The notes under the pieces are model-generated. The model was not told the DNA's origin, did not search any database, and saw nothing but the letters and a program-made list of their open reading frames with translations. From Cyclostephanos tholiformis (lineage: Eukaryota > Bacillariophyta > Thalassiosirophyceae > Thalassiosirales > Thalassiosiraceae): 16,140 nt of DNA. Made by a program: the position numbers and the translations under genes. How positions within the stretch are numbered: the stretch's first letter is position 1; every line of letters begins with the position of its first letter. Location: contig JALLPB010000418.1 of NCBI GenBank assembly GCA_036939975.1, positions 1-16,140 of the forward strand, in the 5' to 3' direction. This document shows positions 1 to 8,728 of this stretch, in pieces.

Positions 1-8
1 AATCTTGT

Positions 9-58
9 TCAAGATCAGGACTTTTCAGTCCTGTCAAGATCATGACTTTCCAGTCCTG
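9..58. repeat. 25-base tandem duplication
   Basis: Bases 9-33 and 34-58 are two head-to-tail copies of a 25-base unit starting TCAAGATCA and ending CAGTCCTG. They differ at two positions. The first copy contains the inverted pair AGGAC/GTCCT around a six-base loop. The pair is flanked by a 9-base inverted repeat, ATCTTGTTC (2-10) and GAACAAGAT (62-70), and then by two direct copies of AACAAGATC (63-81). The block may be the end of a larger tandem array or a terminal repeat continuing left of the window. No matching copy was found near 2040-2536, so I cannot assign it to the adjacent transposon. Confidence 0.75.
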
Positions 59-272
59 CCAGAACAAGATCTAACAAGATCAAACTCATCCACTACATTT
101 TTAGCATTAAAATAAGCTCATAATTTTATATTTCTTTCTTCCTTACGAATTATTAATATTTATTTTTTACGGCTCACGTCAGTGCTTCCCCAAGGAGAAG
201 TCTGTCATCAATGTCGAACATCACCGGCACGGGGGTCAGCAGACTAAAAACAAAAAAATCAACCAATTGTGA

Positions 273-476
273 AAGGGGGAGATCTCAAAGGCAGTTGAGC
301 GGGTCATCAAATCCATTGAAAGCGGTGCGTCTATGCAGATGCAGCAATTGATGCAACATTTCACAATGCAGCAAGCGACGTTTCAGCAGCAAATGCAGAT
401 GCAAATGTCTGCAATGGAGAAGGGTGTGGAGACGAATGAAAAGTATCTTTGCTGCATTGCTAAGTCTCTAAACTGA
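273..476 (+). pseudogene. Q/M-rich ORF fragment, possible second ORF of the transposon
   Basis: An open frame runs from the TGA at 270-272 to a TGA at 474-476, with the first ATG at 333. The product is a helical, glutamine- and methionine-rich segment (MQMQQLMQH, then MQQATFQQQMQMQMS) ending in a short KSLN tail. Another frame at about 540-598 encodes an acidic stretch (DKTSDDKNDDNSLDEDI) that could be the displaced C-terminus after a frameshift. The fragment points towards the convergent transposase relic 216 bases away. I do not recognise a named domain. A role as the accessory (Myb-like) protein of a Harbinger element is a guess based on position and composition. Confidence 0.35.
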
Positions 477-691
477 CATGGATTACTGCTATACTCTGTT
501 CCAGCCTGAGCCAGCAACAACCATCGCCAATGAGGAGGAGTCGACAAGACAAGTGATGACAAGAATGATGACAACAGTTTGGACGAAGACATTAGATAGA
601 CGAGTAATAAGTTTAGTTTAGCTGAAGTAGGTAAAGAAAATTAGTAGTTGATACGTTTAGACCATCCAACTGCTAGTCATCCCCTATTTAA

Positions 692-2039
692 CTAGCCCCC
701 AAATGTATCCCCATCACCGTCTCCATAGTTTGCAAAATTCTCCTCCATCAGTTCTGCTTCAAAGTCAGTCTCATAATCACCCGGCTGAAGGTAGTACTTA
801 CGAATCCTATTGTAGCCATGAATGTTGATGACCCACTCGTACTCTGGCACAAACACCATTGAAATCTGATCACACCCAACAATTTCTGTTCAAAAATTAT
901 GCACCAAAATAATACACTCAAGGATGCAATGACGTTTGTCTTTATCAGATGGCAATCTTTTTTGCAGCATGGAAATGTCCCCTGCAAGCCACGCATTCCC
1001 CACTCACTTGCCTGGCGGAGGGACATGTAAACATTTGACAGAGAGATCAAATTGTTCCTCACCGCTGAATGCAATCGCCGTGCACTCCTCTCTGGAATAA
1101 GACAACCTAAAATTCCCGTTGCGTCACCACTACGCGGGAAGCCATGATCCACACAGAGTTTATAATCACCTATCCTCTCCTTAATGTGCACAAAAAAACA
1201 AGTGGTTAGGGTACCATCCAACCAGCTCCCCGGATAATTAATAGCGCAAAAAAAAATTTTCCCTCAGGACCAAATACTAATACGCTGTTCACCATCGTGT
1301 TGCAATCCTAACCACAGTAATAAGTGTTCTGTTCAATTTTTTCACTAGTCAACTCCATCGCCAGTCCTAATCCATCCATGAAGCCAATGACGTTGGAAAT
1401 GGATGGTTCGCGGAGACTTATCATATCCGCGAGCAACCACATTTTTTCCTCATTTGGGAACTCTATATCCTTGCGAGTGGATGATTGTGCAACTGCTTCA
1501 CAGTCATGCGGAGAATTCTTTTGAGGATACGAGAGCAGGGTGAGGGGGTAATACCAAAAATTAAACAAAGCCACTTAATCATCATCTGGCTACCCAAATT
1601 ACACAGCAACAGCCCCAACATCCCATCTGGCGGTAGCGACCATTGCCTCCCCCTGCGTCATTTGTGAAATCTGTGACCAGGAGGAATAACAACAAAGAGA
1701 AGGCATTCAAAAGCCTCTTGAGTCAATCCAGTGACATGAAGGAATGATGACTGGTCCCCCTTGTCATATAATTTACTCAAAGGAGGGAGAGAAGGGGGGA
1801 CCAACGCATCCCGGAGCAGGTAGGTTTGTGCACGAAAGGCTGTTGTGGTACAATGCGATGGCGACAAGTGCAATCAGAACTTTAAGGTTCCATCTCTGGT
1901 AGCGGGTCAACGTTTTGACCATGATGGTGTTTACAAGAGTAGAGTGAGTGTGTTGGAGTTTACATCTCTCCGTTAACTGTGATGGATACAGCATCCCTCT
2001 GTCCACATGAGGTGGAATCTTTACAAAAGAAAAAAACAA
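692..2039 (-). pseudogene. Harbinger-like DDE transposase relic (DDE_Tnp_4 type)
   Basis: Fragments of a PIF/Harbinger-type transposase can be followed on the minus strand in several frames. From the N-terminus they are: a lead segment with the T-(G)-L-T-x-E-A-F-E motif (about 1660-1760), a helical LLLCNLGSQMMIKWLC segment (about 1590-1630), an FMDG segment with the first catalytic Asp (about 1360-1385), YPGSWLDGTLT (about 1205-1235), CVDHGFPRSGDA with the second Asp (about 1130-1165), and SEWGMRGLQGTFP with the Glu (about 975-1015). The C-terminal HGYNRIRKYYLQPGDYETD runs to a TAG at 692-694. Lesions include frame changes near 1815, 1470, 1245 (at a run of A), 960 and 890, and in-frame stops such as the TAG after YYCG at 1308-1310. 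The copy cannot encode an active enzyme. The family call is from remembered motifs; the exact 5' end is uncertain. Confidence 0.8.
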
Positions 2040-2536
2040 TGAAAAGTTCGATTTTTATTTATGGCACAACAATTCCAAAAAGGAGAATCTGGACCAAGCT
2101 TTTGGTGAGTCCAGATCTGGAACTATTGCTCACAAAAACCAAAAAAGAATTACGGCAGCCACCCACTCTGTCTGTTTTTTTTTGTGAGGTGAGTCACTTT
2201 TTTGAGCGAGGGCATGGGGGCCTTGACCCCATTTTTCAACCTATCCCATTTCCCCTTTCCACCCTCTTCCGCCATTGCTCCTATTCTCTCCTCCTGGCCT
2301 TCCCTTCACTCCCATCTTGTCCCTCCTTCATCCCCCTCCCATCTACTCCTCACTCTTACCTTTAACTAGATAGCTGTATCGCATATTACAACAATAGAAT
2401 TTTGATGAGTTTTTTTTGATAAACTACATTTTTACTACGCTACTCTAAAGGTAATGTTGAAATAATGAAGGAATAGATGTGTCATCAAAACATAACCCCA
2501 TTCACCCTTTTCAATGCAATGTCAATACCTGAATAC
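2040..2536. other. non-coding spacer with pyrimidine-rich block
   Basis: The region lies between the transposase relic and the 3' end of the CRAL-TRIO gene. It contains a 12-base perfect palindrome TCCAGATCTGGA (2110-2121). From about 2221 to 2362 the plus strand is almost entirely C and T, with only scattered purines. An open frame crosses the block, but its composition is low complexity and resembles no family I know, so I do not call it a gene. Confidence 0.6.
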
Positions 2537-4163
2537 CTACTTATCTCCCTGCTTTTTGACAGTTCTAATCCGACGAAGAAGCTGATTCTTCCTTTGAGTT
2601 ATTTTCACATTGTCTTTATCTTGAAACGAATACTGTGGACTGGATCCATCGAGTTGTGGAAAATCAAATCCCCCAATTCTTAACGCATCTACTAAGGGTA
2701 ATGAAGGATTATCCAGCTTCGCCTTCACAGCGCGGTCCATCCGCGGGTCACTCTTTCGACCAGTCTTGATTGCGGTGTTTGGTGCCTTGGCAGCCGATAC
2801 CTTACCATCAGATTTGGAAGTATTCCCACGCTGCTTCAATGACTTAAGGAGCTTTTCGCCACTTTTCACATCATAAGGAATTTTTTGATCACTGAAAGCT
2901 TGATCTGAAACTAAAATATGCTGAATCGTACGCTGTGGTGTCAATTCAGGTGGCAACGCACCTGTCAATATATTCTTTTCTTGGTGGTTCGCAACATCAG
3001 ACGTGATAGGAAAAGGTAATTTATGTGCCGGTGGTTTCTGACATTCTACCCGACCTTCTTTCTCCATCCGCTCTGTGAGCCATTGCTCGAGATCCAGGTC
3101 AATGCAACCACCTATCTCTGAGGGGATGCGATCCCAGGGGAGGCAATATCGAAGCAAATTCGCCAACACCTTCATTTTTGTCCCGGAGTGGACCACCACT
3201 CGATCTTGCACACTCTTTGGCAAGGACGACATGAAGACGGGGTGAATGATACTGAAGAAGCGATTTGGATGTACAATGTGAGTACTCCTCCATCGTAATG
3301 GAAGGGATCTTTCGCAAAATTTAGATATTGAATTCCATAACGATTGATCGAATTGATCAAGCCTTGCTTCCTGTGGGTATATCAGTATGACAAGTCCACG
3401 TTGGAGAATAGTCACATCTTCAATGGCAACATGAACCATGTACCAAAACACTCTTTGCTGAGATATTGCAACAAAGGGTGAGAGAAGCTGACATGTCTGC
3501 AACACGGGAAAATGAAAGGACGATTAAAATCCTCCAGCCTCACCATGCTCTCTTCCGTGTATCCAAGGCTTGGCTCGTGCCTACTCCAGTCGATGTAGAT
3601 AATGGCCCTTCCCGCCGTGTCGGTCTCAGGAAGCAGTTGAACATACCCCCGATTCATAGCCAGCTGGTCATCTATGAGGGCTCCCTTGATCGTCATGGGC
3701 ATGCAGAACTTTTCGGGCCGAAAGAGCATACATCGATCGTTCCAATATCTGACCATCCGTCGGGCGGAAGCCTGTGATGGCGATTGTGAGGAAAGTTCGG
3801 GCGGTTCGATGAGGGGGTGAATCAACGAAAATCAAAAATTCAAATCGTTCGATCGCACACAGTACTCACTGGCGCATCGAAATTCTCGGCCCACAAAAAT
3901 TGAAGCACGTGTTCGTCATCAAATAAATGCGGGTTCGATCTCTGCGCCTCGTCGAAGGCGACCTTCTCCGATGCGGGTACGGCCGCCAGCGCCGCGTGGT
4001 GTTCCGCCACAGCGACGGTAAATTGTTCATTTGACCGGAACCCATCGAGGTATGTCGTGTGTCCGAGCACATCAGATATGATGTGGACGTCGTCGTTGTT
4101 GAAGGAATTCAGCTTGCGTTGAAGGTTCTGTTGTTGGACGCCAGCGTCTTGTCCGGACCACAT
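2537..4163 (-). CDS. CRAL-TRIO (Sec14-like) lipid-binding protein with C-terminal basic module
   Basis: Three exons on the minus strand, 4163-3870, 3771-3544 and 3457-2540 (stop 2537-2539), give 480 residues. The introns are 98 and 86 bases, both phase 0, with GTGAGT/CAG and GTGAGG/CAG ends. Residues about 85-170 form the helical CRAL-TRIO N-terminal part (FLWAENFDAP, then ARRMVRYW, with YVQLLPETDTAGR). Residues 170-300 form the lipid-pocket fold, with SMQRVFWYMVHVAIED across the second join and ending SEIGGCIDLDLEQWL. Such proteins bind and exchange phospholipids or other hydrophobic ligands at membranes; the ligand here is unknown. The last 75 residues or so are a basic module, GRKSDPRMDRAVKAKL then DALRIGGFDFP and QRKNQLLRRIRTVKK. 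I recall this module as recurrent in diatom proteins, but its function is not known to me. The gene is divergent from TRAPPC5. Confidence 0.87.
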
Positions 4164-4724
4164 CGTCTCACAGCTCTCGGTTGGTGCTCTCAGTTGCTGC
4201 TACCACTGCTGCGGTGCCCAGTGGTTAAGGCCTGACGCTCCTCCAACCTGAGCAGGTTTCGACGTATATGCATATTATTGTGCATATCACAACACTGATT
4301 TGCAAATGGGCCTGCCTCACCGAGCCCAGTAGTATTAGTATTAGCAATTTTAAGTCACAGTTTTTTTTGCTTGTCGCTGCCCTCGATTTTCATGCATCAG
4401 ATGATAACATGCTGTTTATATATATATTTTTTAGGTATTTATTTTTTTATTTATTGAGAATAAAATAATACTATTTTTAATGGACACTTTATGTTAATGA
4501 ACGGACAGCTAAGTACTACTACTATTTTCTCTTGGGGAATTGTTGAGTAGAAATCGCCAACTTTTTCTATATAAGTAGTAAAAAATGCCTCTTGTCTGAG
4601 CGTAGACGTACCGTACACTTACATATCCTCTCACTTCTTGTGTGTAGTGTAAACATACAACATACACCAAATCAAACCCACCCAGGCCACACTCAACTCT
4701 TCACTCCTCAAGAAATATATAAAA
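4164..4724. promoter_or_regulatory. shared divergent promoter region, CRAL-TRIO / TRAPPC5
   Basis: This 561-base spacer separates two divergent start codons. The half nearest TRAPPC5 is strongly A+T rich, with TATATATATATT at about 4418-4430 and repeated TACTACTATT-like words near 4515. The half nearest the CRAL-TRIO gene is more GC-balanced. No convincing gene lies within it. A stretch at 4217-4262 vaguely resembles a tRNA and is treated under rejected items. Confidence 0.6.
4568..4575 (+). promoter_or_regulatory. TATA box candidate for TRAPPC5
   Basis: TATATAAG stands about 150 bases before the TRAPPC5 start codon and fits the TATA consensus well. It would place transcription start near 4600 and give a 5' leader of roughly 125 bases. 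A second A/T element (AAATATATAAAAATGG) directly abuts the ATG, too close to be the TATA box of this start. Assignment is by consensus only. Confidence 0.45.
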
Positions 4725-5689
4725 ATGGCAATGAGCCGATCGTCAACAAACATATTGGATCGACCACTGGGTCGATCAGGAGGACGGTATGTTGCACGAA
4801 TGGTTCCGATACTAGAAATAGTACATGTATTGTTTTACTTATCAATTGCCCATTTTTTTGCCCAAACTCATTTGGCACGAACAGCGCCGAAGGATCGGTA
4901 GTTTCCCTCAGTGCATTCGCATACATCTATTCCGAGCTGGTACAATATCATCAACAGCGCGCGGCAAGCATATCTGAGTTAGAAAGACGGCTCGAGAGCG
5001 CGGGGTACGGTGTGGGGTTGAAGGTGCTCGAGATGACGGCCTATCGCGCCAAGGAGGTGAGTGGTCGTCCATGGACTATCATATTATTGCTCGACGCGCA
5101 TTGTTCCTTCGTTCCTCCATTCTCTTTGATTCGTCATCGTCGTCGTGACCCTCCATCGCGTCAGACGAAGCGGGAAACGCGCCTCATGTCGATCCTGCAC
5201 TTCGTCTCGTCCTCCGTCTGGAAATCGCTATTCGGGAAGGCTGCCGACTCCCTCGAGCGTAGCATCGATCACGCCGATGAGTACATGATAATCGATTACG
5301 AGCCGATCGCGTCGACGTTCGTTTCGATCCCGCCGGATCTCGGTCAGCTAAGCGCCGACGCGTACGTTAGCGGTGAGTAATTTATTAACGTAATAATTAT
5401 GAGTGACCTGTCCCTCCTCCTCCTTCCCCCCCATAATTCATCGTCGTCGTTATTATTCGCTTTCGTCGTCTCCCCCGCGCCATCCGGGGTAGGTATCGTC
5501 GCCGGAGTCTTAGACGGCGCGGGATTTACAGCTCGTGTTACTGCCCACAGCGTGAAGGTGGAGGAGGGGGAATATACGAGGCAGGGGGGGAATATCATTC
5601 CGGGGATCCCACCGAGGAAGGACAAGGCGGTGTTTTTGGTCAAATTTAGTCCGGAGGTCCTGACGAGGGATGCCGCATTGGAGAGATGA
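4725..5689 (+). CDS. TRAPPC5: TRAPP complex subunit 5 (Trs31/Bet3 family)
   Basis: Four exons, 4725-4786, 4885-5056, 5165-5372 and 5493-5689, encode 212 residues. The introns are 98, 108 and 120 bases. TRAPPC5 is a core subunit of the TRAPP complexes, which tether vesicles and activate the Rab GTPase Ypt1/Rab1 at ER-Golgi and Golgi membranes. Family landmarks appear in order: NILDRPLGR at the N-terminus, VSLSAFAYIYSELVQYHQ (residues about 30-47), ELERRLESAGYGVGLKVLE, KRETRLMSILHFV followed by VWKSLFGKAADSLE, DEYMIIDYEP, FVSIPPDL, AGVLDGAGF, and the end VKFSPEVLTRDAALER, close to the human C-terminus. Human TRAPPC5 is about 188 residues. The extra length is mainly a loop near residues 172-193. 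Start chosen at the first ATG in frame with exon 1; a second Met at codon 3 is possible. Intron 2 is a multiple of three with no stop. Confidence 0.95.
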
Positions 5690-5936
5690 CCATTTGGTGA
5701 TAACGGCTATCGATTCCTGGAAACGCTATGGTCTTCTCTCTAAGGCGTTTGGATAGAGTAACATTTAACATTTTTTACATATTAATAACAATGGACGAAG
5801 AATAGGCGAGGCCAACGCTAAACACATGGTAATACCCCAATACCCTGTGAGCATTTTATTAAGCTGATCAAAAAGAACGTTGAAATGCCTCCATAGGATT
5901 TTGCACATGCATTTGCATCAAGTTGCGTTGCCTAAA
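5690..5936. other. convergent 3' spacer, TRAPPC5 / CTL transporter
   Basis: The 247 bases between the stop codons of two convergent genes must hold both 3' untranslated regions and their polyadenylation sites. It is A/T rich around 5758-5795. I see no clear AATAAA signal on either strand, which is common in diatom genes. Overlapping 3' ends of the two transcripts are likely. Confidence 0.5.
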
Positions 5937-8728
5937 TTACAATATGGGATGTCTTCCAGTTGCAGGCATCAAGTTACTCGGAGAAATATCAACATCAAGT
6001 GATCCCGGCCACACCTCTCTCCACGCAAGACGCATCTCATGGCTGAGCTCAGGATGGATACGTTGGAACTCGACAGGACTCCCCGCAAAGCAAACAATCA
6101 CTGCGCACACAGAGCTGTCAATTATGCCGAACAACACGGTCGAGAGCACGATTCCGGCCATGAATCCAATTCTAAATGAAAAAAAAAAAAACGAAATACA
6201 TCTTCATTAGCATTCAGGCTGATTTATAAGAACAATCAGATTCTCAATCAAAACACTCACGTGAAAGATACAAGGACTGGGTGACCAAAGTTCGTCAATC
6301 CACGACCCTCTAAAGTGTGCAGAATGACTGCAAATGATCCGCTAAGACCCCCAATCACTAGGCTTACCATTGCAAGAACGTTGGAGATCAGGTCATCTGT
6401 AACTATTCTGGTCCAGCCTCTATGATAGAACAATTCATTTACGTTGTGGGCCGCATCTTTCCATCCATAGTGGTACATTCCCACATAAGTGAAAGCCCAT
6501 GGTGTGAAGGAGTCAGCAAGGCTGTCAATGCAGCCCACAATTTTCTCTTGAAAGAACACTGAGCATTCGTAGAAGCATGTCAATGCGGAATTGTCACGAT
6601 TAGGACGAAGTCCTTCGGTAATTTGTTGGAGAAAGTGTACAAATCCAACAAAGAGACTTCCATAGCAAATGGATCCGAAGTTATATACAGTAGATTGGAG
6701 AAATGTCTCACATAGAGCGGAAGGTTGGCCGAACCACCAGCTACCTATTGTACCAGCAACTGTGACCATGACTATCCTCTGGTGTTGAAGAAAGATAGCA
6801 AGGAAGTGTGAGCAAGCAAGACAAAGAAGTCGAGTTTCTAAAGTAAGAAATCAACTCGTGTCACTGACCCTGAGGACTTGGAACGTCCAATAATAAGAAG
6901 CCAAGAATAGGACATGCATGATTACCATGGCTCTGTCACCGGAATAAATAAAACCTCCACTGTTCATCGCGTCGTACAGCCCCACGTAAGCGAAACTATA
7001 GCAAATACTGCAAACTAATGCCAAAAATTGAAATAAGAACGCGATGCCCACCAAGCCCAAATTGTCTCTCACGCCAGTAAGCGCCGTGGTAAGGTTGGCC
7101 GAAGCGAAGGGGATGCGATCCCAGACAACAAACATGTATCCCACCGTTAGCATCAATGTGATGATGCCAGTGATGGGAACGAAGCTCTGGGGACTTATTC
7201 CAATACCGATGGTACCCCACGCAAAGGAGACCCCGATCGATAGGACCAAAGCCACGTACACAAGTCGTCGGCTCATGGCCATCATAAATGCAAGCGCCAG
7301 CGCGCTCACAAGAATTGCAAACGCTCCGCACACGCTCGCCAACTTGACTATGCTCTGATAATCCAGCTTGATATCATCAGTATCATCCTGCAACAGGAGA
7401 GGCTTCAGGTTTGAATCATCGTCTAATACCTCTGCCGTTTCTGTTTTGACAAAAGCTTCGGGGCCGAATTTGATACCCACATAGCACATTACCACGACCT
7501 GCAGGATGAAAAGAACGCCGAAGAACGCATCCTTGCAGGATTTGGGTTGCTTCTTCCCCTTGAACATTTTCATATAGACATTGACCGACTGCTGGCGCAT
7601 GTGAGTTTTAGGGCGCACTGTGGTATTGTGCCCGCCATTTCCGGCATTAATTGACGGGTGCCCCATTTGTTGGGAGAGAAACGACTCCTCTATAGGCCCT
7701 GGCTCGTACATGCCCCTCCCCGGAGAGGTTGGCGTTCCTTTCCCTACCCGCGGCGAAGGCGGGCCTTGGAACGAATGTTGGCTTAAGAGAGAACTGTACG
7801 AACCAATTGATCCATGGGAATCGCCACGTATGCGATTCGAGGGGTAGTTGGGATTGTGCGTGATGAAGGGGTCGTTGCCCTGATGAAATCCTGCCGGAGA
7901 GGGAGGGAGCGGAATCGGCTTGGGAGGTAGAACCATCGAATCGCTCTTGGTCCGACGGTGATTACTCGGCTTGGGATTTCCCACGAGGGGACCACGCAAT
8001 CCCCGATGGCTGGTCCCTGGTTGGCCAAGGCTGGGGCGTCCCATGACCGAGGAGAGTTCATCAATGGCGGAAAATTCCTTGGACGAGGAGCGTTGACGAC
8101 GGGGTATGGACCCGTAATTAGGCGCGGATGAGTCCGGGCCGAGAATGTTATTGGATGCATCGAACGATCCGCCTCTCCTCATCACGTGTGCCGATGGATC
8201 AATTTTCACGCGATGGTTCCTGGGTGAAAATGAAAGAGGAGGCTGCGGAGGTTGTGCGAATCCATAGGCAGGCGGCGAAGGCTGATTAGGATATTGCATG
8301 TAATGGTTGTTATAGTTCTGATATCCTCCATAATAGTATTGTTGTTGCTGCTGCTGTTGGTATTGCTGGTGGTATTGCTGCTGCTGGTGGTGGTATTGCT
8401 GCTGCTGATGGCTTTCGCTCATAATTCTGACGTTGTCGCTCATGCTTCGACTGCGATGGCTGCCATGTCGTCTCGAACTCGAACTGATCTTGCTACGGTC
8501 GACGCCCACCTCGGCAGAACTGCCGTGTCGTCGAGAACTCGAACTGCCCTTGCGACGACTAGACTTGATGGCTTTGATGTCAACGTCCGTCTCGGAAGAA
8601 ACAGCGACATGGGGCGCTAAGGCTTGAGGAGAAGGCCTGGAGGATGGGGCTGGGGGGGGAGGTCGGCCGGATGGGATGCCGCCGCCGCTGGCGATTGCCT
8701 CTGTCGCTAATGCCATGGTACCTATCAT
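5937..8728 (-). CDS. choline transporter-like protein (CTL/SLC44/PNS1 family) with long disordered N-terminus
   Basis: Three minus-strand exons, 8728-6869, 6778-6261 and 6171-5940 (stop 5937-5939), give 870 residues. The introns are 90 and 89 bases, with donors GTCAGT and GTGAGT. The membrane part starts near residue 400 with KDAFFGVLFILQVVVMCYVG. It continues through several hydrophobic helices to the conserved family core: YYWTFQVLRRIVMVTVAGTI across the first join, GSWWF, FTPWAFTYVGMYHYG, GWTRIVTDDL, then FTIGFMAGIVLSTVLFGIID across the second join, CFAGSP and HPELSHEM. CTL proteins are multi-pass plasma-membrane or organelle proteins, some carrying choline; the substrate here is not established. 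The first 390 residues or so are low complexity: proline-rich, Ser/Arg repeats, and a Q/Y-rich tract at residues 105-135. That N-terminus is far longer than in most relatives. The start is the first ATG; Met 5 is an alternative. Confidence 0.9.
8331..8412 (-). repeat. CAG/CAA (Gln) codon repeat in CTL exon 1
   Basis: On the sense (minus) strand this is a run of CAG and CAA codons broken by TAC/TAT and CAC/CAT. It encodes roughly four short glutamine runs separated by Tyr and His (QQQQYHH, then QQQQYHQQYQQQQQQQYYY). A tract rich in Tyr, Asn and Pro follows. The mixture of CAG and CAA and the interruptions suggest an old repeat rather than a pure expanding microsatellite. Confidence 0.85.
8461..8557 (-). 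repeat. 60-base-period direct repeat in CTL exon 1
   Basis: Bases 8461-8497 (starting TGCCATGTCGTC) and 8521-8557 (starting TGCCGTGTCGTC) are two copies of a 37-base segment spaced exactly 60 bases apart, with a handful of differences. They encode the duplicated SSSSRRHGS peptide within the disordered N-terminus. The 20-codon period keeps the frame, so this looks like an in-frame tandem duplication. Confidence 0.75.

Larger units (their letters stand above)
273..2039. mobile_element. degraded PIF/Harbinger-type DNA transposon
   Basis: This stretch holds two convergent broken reading frames: a short Q/M-rich ORF end on the plus strand (273-476) and a DDE transposase relic on the minus strand (692-2039). 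Two-gene organisation, a DDE transposase plus an accessory protein, is characteristic of PIF/Harbinger elements. The boundaries given are those of the coding relics. Terminal inverted repeats and a target-site duplication were not located. The copy is inactive, judging from its stops and frame changes. The family assignment rests on the transposase; inclusion of the plus-strand ORF is inference. Confidence 0.55.

Noticed and set aside
9..81. CRISPR-like repeats at the left edge
   Set aside because: Two adjacent repeats with no spacer between them, in a spliced eukaryotic genome; a simple tandem duplication.
1979..2365. 128-codon plus-strand ORF over the pyrimidine block
   Set aside because: It is antisense to the transposase start and then low-complexity Pro/Ser/Leu; no conserved motif.
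3497..3543. 47-base version of CRAL-TRIO intron 2, ending at the CAG at 3498-3500
   Set aside because: It keeps the frame but would insert 13 residues in a conserved helix. The CAG at 3458-3460 gives an 86-base intron of normal size, a good pyrimidine tract, and the expected SMQRVFWYMVHVAIED sequence.
4217..4262. tRNA-like stretch with A-box-like CCCAGTGGTTAAGGC and B-box-like GGTTTCGACG
   Set aside because: The T-arm stem does not pair, no acceptor stem can be formed, and no anticodon loop is identifiable. At best a decayed tRNA-derived fragment.
4592..5380. Single uninterrupted 262-codon ORF over TRAPPC5 exons 1-3
   Set aside because: It crosses intron 1 in the wrong frame for exon 1 and reads through introns 1 and 2. 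The spliced model restores the TRAPPC5 N-terminus and internal motifs.
8252..8627. Plus-strand ORFs rich in Leu/Val opposite the CTL N-terminus
   Set aside because: They are antisense readings of the CAG/CAA repeat and of Ser/Arg codons, with no family resemblance.
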